Source of the DNA: Bryobacterales bacterium
Lineage (GTDB): Bacteria; Acidobacteriota; Terriglobia; Bryobacterales; Bryobacteraceae
DNA: 41,652 nucleotides
Direction: 5' to 3'
NCBI GenBank assembly: GCA_947467185.1
Contig: CANIHR010000011.1
Location: 1 to 41,652, forward strand
The translations under genes and the position numbers were made by a program. The notes under the pieces are model-generated. The model was not told the DNA's origin. It did not search any database and saw only the letters and a list, made by a program, of their open reading frames with translations. Below are positions 8,544 to 15,847 of the stretch, piece after piece (the first letter of the stretch is position 1; every line of letters starts with the position of its first letter).

Positions 8544-10010
8544 TTAGCCTTTCAGGGCCAGATCGCTTAGCTTGCGCAGGGTTTCGCGGTAGTTACGGAG
8601 CAGGGTTGTCTTGGTGTTGAGCCAGGCTTCGATTTGAGCTTCCTGCTTTGCCGTATCGTTAAACACCGGCTGTAATGCTCCGGGGCCTCCGGGGATGGTC
8701 CGGATTTCCACGAAGTTACGGGCGTCGAGGGCGGCTTCGAGGTCTGCGTGGGTGAGGTTGAGTTTGCGTCCGAGGGCCTCGGGGGCCAGCCGGGCGGTTG
8801 CTTCTGCCATCGACGCGACGGAGTACTTGCCTCCCAGTGCCTTCACGGCTTTGGACACCAGGTGATGGGCATCGCGGAAGCTGAGGTTTTCTTTGCGGAC
8901 CAGGGTATCGGCCAGTTCGGTCACCGTGAGGAAATCCGCCGCCGCCATTTCGGCCATGCGGGCGGTCTGGAATTCACAGTCGCTGAGGACCCCGGCGAGT
9001 AGTTTCAGTGCCCGCTGCGCATTTGCGGTCATGGTGAACACGATGGGCTGGATGTCGTCTTCCGAATCGTTGATGTCGCCGAACGGTGTGTTGTGGACGC
9101 AGGTGAAAACACCCTGCGCTTCGGCCAGCGCGCGGCTGGCGAGAATCCGAGTGTGTTCCAGCGGCACCGGGTTGCGCTTCTGGGGCATGATGCTGGAGAT
9201 CTGGACCCAGGCGTCGGTCAGGCGCAGGAAGCCGAGCGTCGGGTTGCACCAGAGGAGAAGATCCTGCGTGAATTTGCCGAGGTTCGCCATGGTGGTGGCG
9301 ACGGCTCCGGCGAGTTCGGTCAGATAATCGGTGGCCGCGATCGCGCCAAAGGAATTGAGTTGCAGACCTTCGAAGCCGAGCAGTTCGGCGATGCAGTCGC
9401 GGTCAACCGGGAAGGCGGTGGTGGTGATCGCGCAGGCTCCGAGGGGGCTGCGGTTGATGGTGGCGAAAGCAGCCTGGAGGCGCGTCTCATCGCGACCCAC
9501 CGCTTCGGCGTACGCCATCAGGTAGTGGCCGAGAGTGGTCGGTTGCGCTGGCTGGGTGTGCGTGTAGGCGGGCATCAGCGCGTGTTCGTGCTCACGTGCC
9601 AGCTTCAGCAGGACCTGCCGGAGGGCCGAAACCGCCTTGAGGATTTCGAGGGCTTCAGCTCGCGCCTTCATGCGATAGAGCGCGATGCAGATGTCGTTGC
9701 GGCTGCGCGCGGTATGCATGCGGCCTGCGTGATCGGGGCCGGCGAGCGCTTCGAGCTTTGATTCGATGTAGAAGAAAAGGTCCTCGAATTTGCCATCGTA
9801 CTGCGCGGTCCGGAGATCGTCGCGGTCGAGGGCATCGAGGGCCAGGAGGCACGCCTTCGCCGACTCGGCAGGGATAATTCCCTGCCGGGTCAGCATCAGC
9901 GTATGTGCGTAGTGGAGTTCGAGCAGCGCCTCCAGGAAGAAGCGCTGCGCGTCACGGAAGTTATGAGAAAGAACAGTCTCCGCGTAGACAGGTGCCGGGA
10001 AAGTGCTCAA
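8544..10010 (-). CDS. argH: argininosuccinate lyase
   Basis: Last step of arginine synthesis: cleaves argininosuccinate to arginine and fumarate. Member of the fumarase/aspartase superfamily, with the signature SSIMPQKRNPVPLEHTR, a conserved HTARSRND segment (about residues 98-105) and YTHTQPAQPTTLGHY. At 488 aa it is slightly longer than the usual 460. The start appears to be TTG at 10010, three bases after the stop codon of the upstream receptor gene; GGACTGG lies about 6 bases before it. Expression is therefore probably coupled to the outer-membrane receptor, an unusual partner. The partner enzyme gene argG is 17 kb away on the other strand. Confidence 0.94.
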   Translation of the reverse strand: MSTFPAPVYAETVLSHNFRDAQRFFLEALLELHYAHTLMLTRQGIIPAESAKACLLALDALDRDDLRTAQYDGKFEDLFFYIESKLEALAGPDHAGRMHTARSRNDICIALYRMKARAEALEILKAVSALRQVLLKLAREHEHALMPAYTHTQPAQPTTLGHYLMAYAEAVGRDETRLQAAFATINRSPLGACAITTTAFPVDRDCIAELLGFEGLQLNSFGAIAATDYLTELAGAVATTMANLGKFTQDLLLWCNPTLGFLRLTDAWVQISSIMPQKRNPVPLEHTRILASRALAEAQGVFTCVHNTPFGDINDSEDDIQPIVFTMTANAQRALKLLAGVLSDCEFQTARMAEMAAADFLTVTELADTLVRKENLSFRDAHHLVSKAVKALGGKYSVASMAEATARLAPEALGRKLNLTHADLEAALDARNFVEIRTIPGGPGALQPVFNDTAKQEAQIEAWLNTKTTLLRNYRETLRKLSDLALKG

Positions 10011-10013
10011 GCT

Positions 10014-12860
10014 TTACCAGTCCAGCCTGATGCCGAGCTGTACGATGCGGCTTTCGAGCACCGTGGAAACCGGCGTAATGACGGCCGGAATCGTGGCAGC
10101 GCCGAGAGCGTCCACCGTGAGCGTGCCGTTGTAATTGGTGATGTTCTTGTGGTTGAAGATGTTGTTGACTTCAGCGAAGAACTTCGGCTTCAGGTGTTCG
10201 TGCCACGTGAACAGCGTGCGGGTGTAGCGGGAGTCGATCTGGTAAACGTTTTTGCCACGACCCAGATTGCGGGCGAGGTACAGGGGCCGGTTGACGCCCA
10301 GCGTATCGTTGTTCAGGTTGCGGCTGGACGTGTAGTTGAACTGATCGCCTGACGAGATGTTGGCCGAGATGGTCAGCTGGTTGTCGTTCGCGAGGCGGCG
10401 CAGCGCCACGTTCGACAGCTTGAACGTGGGTTCAATGAACGCCGTGGCGGTGAGCGCCTGCGGACGGTTCACGATGCTGTTGGCGCGGTCGCGGCGGCGG
10501 TTCGTTGGGTCGGAGATGGCGAGGTTCTGCTCGAAGCTGTTGGCATCCGGCGCGTCGCTGATGGAGTGGGACCAGGTGTAGGAAACGCTGGCGGTGTAGC
10601 CCTGCGAGAACTGGTGCTTGAAGTGGGCGATGAGCGCTTCGTAGTCGGCAACGGCGCCGATGTCCTGCATGGTGATGTTGCCAAACTGCGGATAGATGCG
10701 AGAGGAGACCGAGGTGGAGAAGATCGGGCGGCCATCGGCGAGAACTCCGGTGGGGTTGGTCAGATTGGCGTTCCGCAGGTATCCCTGATTGCGGGCACCG
10801 GTGTGGATGAAGCCGACCATCAGGCTCTCGCTCTTCGTGATCTGGCGTTCCACCTGGAAGTTCGTGTTGAAGGTGTAGGCGTTCTTGAAGTTCGGCGTCA
10901 CGGTGGTGATGGACGGCGTGACCGGAGCAGCGCCCGCAATGACGGCGAGAACAACCGGGAAGGCCGGGGCACCAGCCGAAGTCGGCTGCAGGGTAGCGGT
11001 GAAAGACCGGTTGGAACCGTCGTTGTTCAACGCGTTGTACCAGAGGTTGGTGGCGGGCGCTTCATAGAAGTAACCGGCGTTGAAGCGGACCACGGTCTTC
11101 GAGTCCAGAGACCAGGCGATACCGACGCGGGGGGCAAAGTTGGCGTTGGGCGTGCGGAACTTGCGGCTCATCTCGAACGGCGCGTTGGCATCGGCGGGAG
11201 GGCCGGCAAAGCGGTCGTAGCGGACGCCGTAGTTGAACGTCAGGTTCGGGAGAATTTTCCACGAATCCTGGAAGAAGAGGTTCTGGAAGTTCGAATTGTA
11301 GTGGCGGCCAGGCGTGCCGAGGACGGTGGCGTAACTGGTGTAGCCGAAGGGCCTCGCGCCGCTTTTCGCGGCCAGGTAAGAGGCAATATCCGGGAAGGTG
11401 TAGCGGCTGAACACGTTGCCGACCTGATTGTCGTTGATGTGCAGGAAGCCGTAGCCCGCCTTAAACGTATGGCCACCGTGGATCCAGGTCATGGTGTCGT
11501 TGGCGCTGATGTCCTTCTCGGCGAAACGATCACCGATGGCGGAGGATCCGTTGAAGGTGGCGATACCGTTGATCACGATCTGCACGCCGGTGGCCGTATT
11601 CGGGCCCGCCAGGTGAGCGGAACTACGGTACGGCATGGAGGCGCGGAATTCGTTCAGGACGTTCGGGGTGAACGTGGAGAGCAACTGGATACCGGCAACG
11701 TGGGCACGGTCGCGGAAGTCAGCGGCCACGTCCTGCGCGTTCTTCGCGCCGACAGCGGTGTTGAACGGGTACTGGTTGCGGAAGTAGTTGTAGCGAACAA
11801 AGGCCTGGTGCTTCGAACTGATGATCCAGTCGAGGCGGACGTTGAGGAACTGTGCGTACTGAATCGAAGGCGCGGTGGCCAGCAGGGCCGGCGCGATGCC
11901 GATCTGTGCAGCCTGGGTGGGATCAATCGTGTTGGGGCTGGGCAGACCGCGGGTCAGGTGCTCATAACCGGCGAAGAAGAAGAGCTTGTCCTTGATCAGA
12001 CGGCCGGATCCGTTCACGGCGGAATCGGCGAGCGTCAGGTTCGGCTTGGGCTGGCTGAGAGCAAGCAGCGTGGGGCGGGCGTTGGCGTCCACCGGGCGGC
12101 CGATGTAGTAAAACTCGCTGTGATACTGGTTCGCGCCGGAGTTGGTGATGACGTTGAAGATGTTGCCGGAGGTGCCGCCGAATTCCGGGGCATAGCTGTT
12201 GGAGACGGTCTGGACTTCGCGGACGTAGATGTCGGAGATGGGGAAGAGGCGGAGGCCGTAGCGGTCGCTCTGCGTATTCACCATACCGTCCATCTGGTAG
12301 TTGATGCGGTCGAGCAGCCCGTTGGTGTTGATGGTGCGGGGGATGCCGAGTTCGGCATTCGGGTGGCCGCTGACGCCGGGCTGGAACAGGATGAAGTTAT
12401 AAGGGTTACGCGAGGTGAGGGGCAGGTTGTCGACTTCGGCGTGGGAAATGGTGCGGCCGGTTTCGAGACGCGAGGGCTCCAGAACCGGAGCGCCACCGGT
12501 CACTTCCACGGAGGTGCTCACCTGGCCGACGGCCAGCTGGGCGTTGATTTCCGCCTGGGTACCGGCGCTGAGGGCGATGCCGGTGGCGCGCTTCGTCTCA
12601 AAGCCTTCTTTCTTGATGGTGACGGTCCAGGTGCCGAGGGGGAGGTTCGGGAAGACGAAGTAGCCATCTTCGGCCGTTTCAAATGAGCGGTTGAAGCCGG
12701 TGTCGGTGCTGAGTGCGTCGACTTTGGCTCCGGGAATGGGAGCTCCGACCGGATCGGTGACACGGCCGCGGATTGCTCCGTTTACAGCCTGCGTTTGCGC
12801 GGGTAAAAATTGCGTCGCAAATGCCAACAAAGCGGCAAGCGCGAGGAGACGTTTTTTCAT
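10014..12860 (-). CDS. Oar-like TonB-dependent outer-membrane receptor
   Basis: Large outer-membrane beta-barrel of the acidobacterial Oar-like family. Seen: signal peptide (MKKRLLALAALLAFATQFLP), a carboxypeptidase-regulatory-like beta-sandwich (about residues 28-105, GRVTDPVGAPIPGAKV), a plug-like region (about 120-230, including NLPLTSRNPYNFILFQPGVS), then a long barrel ending in LGIRLDW with a terminal aromatic residue, as needed for outer-membrane insertion. 948 aa. ATG at 12860 with AGGAAAG about 11 bases upstream. Substrate is unknown; such receptors are often linked to polymer or peptide uptake. Followed after three bases by argH. Divergent from the PIG-L gene over 136 bp, which contains a 6-bp inverted repeat (12898-12903/12910-12915). 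Confidence 0.9.
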   Translation of the reverse strand: MKKRLLALAALLAFATQFLPAQTQAVNGAIRGRVTDPVGAPIPGAKVDALSTDTGFNRSFETAEDGYFVFPNLPLGTWTVTIKKEGFETKRATGIALSAGTQAEINAQLAVGQVSTSVEVTGGAPVLEPSRLETGRTISHAEVDNLPLTSRNPYNFILFQPGVSGHPNAELGIPRTINTNGLLDRINYQMDGMVNTQSDRYGLRLFPISDIYVREVQTVSNSYAPEFGGTSGNIFNVITNSGANQYHSEFYYIGRPVDANARPTLLALSQPKPNLTLADSAVNGSGRLIKDKLFFFAGYEHLTRGLPSPNTIDPTQAAQIGIAPALLATAPSIQYAQFLNVRLDWIISSKHQAFVRYNYFRNQYPFNTAVGAKNAQDVAADFRDRAHVAGIQLLSTFTPNVLNEFRASMPYRSSAHLAGPNTATGVQIVINGIATFNGSSAIGDRFAEKDISANDTMTWIHGGHTFKAGYGFLHINDNQVGNVFSRYTFPDIASYLAAKSGARPFGYTSYATVLGTPGRHYNSNFQNLFFQDSWKILPNLTFNYGVRYDRFAGPPADANAPFEMSRKFRTPNANFAPRVGIAWSLDSKTVVRFNAGYFYEAPATNLWYNALNNDGSNRSFTATLQPTSAGAPAFPVVLAVIAGAAPVTPSITTVTPNFKNAYTFNTNFQVERQITKSESLMVGFIHTGARNQGYLRNANLTNPTGVLADGRPIFSTSVSSRIYPQFGNITMQDIGAVADYEALIAHFKHQFSQGYTASVSYTWSHSISDAPDANSFEQNLAISDPTNRRRDRANSIVNRPQALTATAFIEPTFKLSNVALRRLANDNQLTISANISSGDQFNYTSSRNLNNDTLGVNRPLYLARNLGRGKNVYQIDSRYTRTLFTWHEHLKPKFFAEVNNIFNHKNITNYNGTLTVDALGAATIPAVITPVSTVLESRIVQLGIRLDW

Positions 12861-12996
12861 AGATGTATGACTTTCCTGAACTGAAACCAGTTGCCTTGCC
12901 AGCTGCGCCGCTGGCCGGATGTGGGTACAACCCCTATGCCAAACTATTGTAGCGGTCTATTTCGTACGTGTTTCATTCTCCTTACCGGATACCTTC

Positions 12997-15810
12997 ATGC
13001 AAAAACAATCCAGGCTTCGTTATTTTTCAGTCATAATTGCCCTCGCAGTAATCGTTTCCGGTGTTGTGGTGCGGCGGGCGTCGGCCGAAGGTGATGCGAT
13101 GCCGCTTCATGTGGATCGCGGCGCGGGCGGAATGGCGCGAATTCTGCGCGAGATTCGCACCCGAGCCAGTCTGGCACTGGTGGTGGCGCACCCGGATGAC
13201 GAGGACGGCGGCATGCTCGTCTGGGAGTCACGCGGCGTTGGTGCCCGCACGATTCAGCTGACGCTGAATCGCGGTGAGGGCGGACAGAACGAAATGTCCT
13301 CTGATACCTACGACGCGATGGGCCTGGTCCGGACGCAGGAACTGCTGCAGGCGGGCCGCTACTACGGCGTGGAACAGTTTTTTACCCGCGCCATCGACTA
13401 CGGGTTTTCGAAGACTCGTGAAGAGGCGCTCGACAAGTGGAATCACGATCGTGTACTGGCCGATGTGGTCCGCGTGATTCGCATGACCCGGCCGCTGGTG
13501 ATCACGTCGGTGTTTATTGGCAATCCGACCGATGGCCACGGCAACCACCAGGTGGCGGGCCAGTTGGCGCAGGAAGCGTTCGTGATGGCGGGCGATGCGA
13601 CGAAGTTCCCGGAACAGTTGCAGGAAGGACTGCGGCCGTGGTCGCCGATGAAGATGTATGGCCGGACCCCGTTCGCCGACATCACCAAAGACGGCATGTA
13701 CGATTACGCCATCGACAAGTACGTGCCGGTGCGCTTCTTTGACTACGTGGAACAGAAATGGGTGACCGAGAAGCCGACGCCGACGCTGACGATTGACGAA
13801 GCGAAGATGATTCCGGGCACGGGCCTGACGGCGACGCAGATTGCGCGCGAAGGGTGGGGGTTGCAGAAGTCGCAGAACGGTGGCGGGACGCTGCCGCAGC
13901 CAGCTCCGGCGTCGGCCAGCTATCACCGCTATGGTTCGAGGGTGAAGTCGGGCGACCAGGAACAGACGTTTTTTGATGGCATGGACGTGACGCTGAACGG
14001 TATCGCGACTCTGGCAACGGGCGACACGCAGTTTCTGAAGACGGGCCTGGCGGCGATCACCGCGAAGGCCGATCAGGCATTTGCGCAGTACTCTCCGGAA
14101 AAGCCTGCCGCGCTTGCGCCGCTGCTGGCGGATGGCCTGAAAGGCACGCGGGATCTGATCGCGCAGGTGAAGACCAGCAAGCTGGCGGAGCCGGGCAAGA
14201 GCGATGTTCTTTTCGAACTGGGTGTGAAGGAAAAGCAGTTCCAGAAGGGGCTGGTCGCGTCGCTGGAATTGTCACTGAATACGGCCGTTTCGTCGCAATT
14301 GGGCGTGCCGGCGCCGAATGCCGGCGGACGTGGCCGCGGGATGGGGATGATTCGCGGTGGTTCGGTGTTCACGATGGCGATTCCCGGCCAGGCGTTTGCG
14401 ATTGAAGCGACTTCGTTCAACATGGGTTCGGAAGGCGTGAAGCTGGACGACGTGACGGTGATTCCGTCGGATGGGAAGAACTGGAGCGTTACGCCGCAGG
14501 GCACCCCGTCGCATGACCTGACCCCGGCGAAGCAGGAGATGTGGCGCATGACCGTGAAGGTTCCGGTGGACGCCGCTATCACCCGCCCGTATTACAAGCG
14601 TGATTCCACGGAGCAGCCTTACTACGATTTGATTGATGCGCGGTACCGGAATCTTTCCACCGTGCCGTATCCTCTCACCGCCCGCGCGAAGCTGACGTAT
14701 CGCGGCGTGCCGTTTGAGATGGAGCAGGTGGTACAGGCGAGTGAGCGTGTGGCCGGAATTGGTCAGGTGCAGATGCCGCTGATGGTGGCTCCGGCGATTT
14801 CGGTGAGCCTCGGGCTGCCGGGCGGTGCACTGCCTCTGACGGCGAAGTCGCTGTCTTTAACGGCTACGGTGCACAGCAACGTGAAGGGTCCGGCTCAGGG
14901 CGTGTTGCGCCTGACGATGCCCGCAGGTTGGAAGTCGGAACCGGCGGAAGCGCCGTTCATCATGGCGCGGGACGGCGAAGATCGTGTGATTTCGTTCAAC
15001 GTGATTCCGGCTGGCGTGCAGGCGCAGCCGTACAGCATTTCAGCGGTGGCGGAGTACAACGGCCAGAAGTACTCGGAAGGCTACCGGATGGCCGGGTATC
15101 CTGGCGTTCGCAACTATCCGTTCTACTCGGCTGCCACGTACCGTGCAATGGGCGTGGATGTGAAGACCGTGTCGGGGCTGCGGCTTGGCTACCTGCCGGG
15201 GACGGGCGACGATGTCCCGAAGGCGATTGAGAATCTGGGCCATGAAGTTCGCGTGCTGGCCACGACGGATCTGACGCAGGGTGATCTGTCGGGTTATGAC
15301 GCTATCGTGCTGGGTGTTCGCGCTTACGCGGTGCGGGCGGATCTGAAGTCGGCGAATGGCCGACTGCTGGATTACGTGAAGAACGGTGGCGTGCTGATTG
15401 TGCAGTACAACCTGCAGGACTTTGACCACAACTACGGGCCGTATCCGTTTGAACTGGGTTCAAATCCGCAGAAGGTGGTGGATGAGGCCAACGCCGTGAC
15501 ATTCCTGGAACCGAATCATCCCCTGTTTGCCTGGCCAAATAAGATCGGGATTGACGATTTTAAGGGCTGGGAAGAAGAGCGCGGTCACGGCTTCATGAAG
15601 ACCTGGGATAAACAGTACACGGCTCTGGTGGAAACGCATGATCCGGAGCAGGATGCGCAGAAGGGTGGCTTGCTCATCGCGCGGTACGGCAAGGGTTTCT
15701 ACGTCTATGATGCGTTCGCGATCCATCGTCAGTTACCTGCGGGCGTGACGGGGGCGTTCCGTCTGCTGGGCAACCTGATCAGCCTGAAGAAGAACCCGGC
15801 TTACAACTAA
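12997..15810 (+). CDS. large secreted PIG-L family deacetylase with C-terminal Rossmann-like (ThuA/glutamine-amidotransferase-like) domain
   Basis: Predicted zinc-dependent N-deacetylase acting on an unknown N-acetylated sugar or glycolipid outside the cytoplasm. Seen: hydrophobic N-terminal signal/anchor (residues 10-25), a PIG-L/LmbE domain with the metal site AHPDDE (residues 64-69) and HGNHQ (His181, His184), a middle linker, a beta-sandwich of the NEW3 type (SLTATVHSNVKGPAQGVLRL), and a C-terminal alpha/beta domain (LGYLPGTGDDVPKAIENLGH, GYDAIVLGVRAYAV, VKNGGVLIVQYN). At 937 aa it is three to four times longer than single-domain LmbE enzymes. The frame is open from 12919, but ATG 12997 directly precedes the signal sequence; no strong ribosome site is seen. 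Followed 37 bases later by the P-type ATPase. Confidence 0.85.
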   Translation: MQKQSRLRYFSVIIALAVIVSGVVVRRASAEGDAMPLHVDRGAGGMARILREIRTRASLALVVAHPDDEDGGMLVWESRGVGARTIQLTLNRGEGGQNEMSSDTYDAMGLVRTQELLQAGRYYGVEQFFTRAIDYGFSKTREEALDKWNHDRVLADVVRVIRMTRPLVITSVFIGNPTDGHGNHQVAGQLAQEAFVMAGDATKFPEQLQEGLRPWSPMKMYGRTPFADITKDGMYDYAIDKYVPVRFFDYVEQKWVTEKPTPTLTIDEAKMIPGTGLTATQIAREGWGLQKSQNGGGTLPQPAPASASYHRYGSRVKSGDQEQTFFDGMDVTLNGIATLATGDTQFLKTGLAAITAKADQAFAQYSPEKPAALAPLLADGLKGTRDLIAQVKTSKLAEPGKSDVLFELGVKEKQFQKGLVASLELSLNTAVSSQLGVPAPNAGGRGRGMGMIRGGSVFTMAIPGQAFAIEATSFNMGSEGVKLDDVTVIPSDGKNWSVTPQGTPSHDLTPAKQEMWRMTVKVPVDAAITRPYYKRDSTEQPYYDLIDARYRNLSTVPYPLTARAKLTYRGVPFEMEQVVQASERVAGIGQVQMPLMVAPAISVSLGLPGGALPLTAKSLSLTATVHSNVKGPAQGVLRLTMPAGWKSEPAEAPFIMARDGEDRVISFNVIPAGVQAQPYSISAVAEYNGQKYSEGYRMAGYPGVRNYPFYSAATYRAMGVDVKTVSGLRLGYLPGTGDDVPKAIENLGHEVRVLATTDLTQGDLSGYDAIVLGVRAYAVRADLKSANGRLLDYVKNGGVLIVQYNLQDFDHNYGPYPFELGSNPQKVVDEANAVTFLEPNHPLFAWPNKIGIDDFKGWEEERGHGFMKTWDKQYTALVETHDPEQDAQKGGLLIARYGKGFYVYDAFAIHRQLPAGVTGAFRLLGNLISLKKNPAYN

Positions 15811-15817
15811 ATCACAT

Positions 15818-15842
15818 TGGCATACAACCTGCTTGTATGCCA
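15818..15842. promoter_or_regulatory. perfect 10-bp inverted repeat at the P-type ATPase start
   Basis: tggcatacaa (15818-15827) and ttgtatgcca (15833-15842) are exact reverse complements around a 5-base loop cctgc. The element lies 7 bases after the PIG-L stop and ends 5 bases before the ATPase ATG at 15848; the only purine-rich sequence before that ATG (AGGG, 15842-15845) touches the stem. No T run follows, so it is not a typical intrinsic terminator. It could be a repressor operator or an mRNA hairpin that hinders ribosome access. Confidence 0.6.
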
Positions 15843-15847
15843 GGGTA

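Noticed and set aside
10566-12686. A 706-codon plus-strand open frame
   Set aside because: Fully antisense to the Oar-like receptor; composition is a Val/Gly/Ala/Asp-rich mirror of the receptor codons and no motif is visible.
12919-12996. N-terminal extension of the PIG-L gene
   Set aside because: The signal/anchor sequence starts at ATG 12997; the extension has no matching features.
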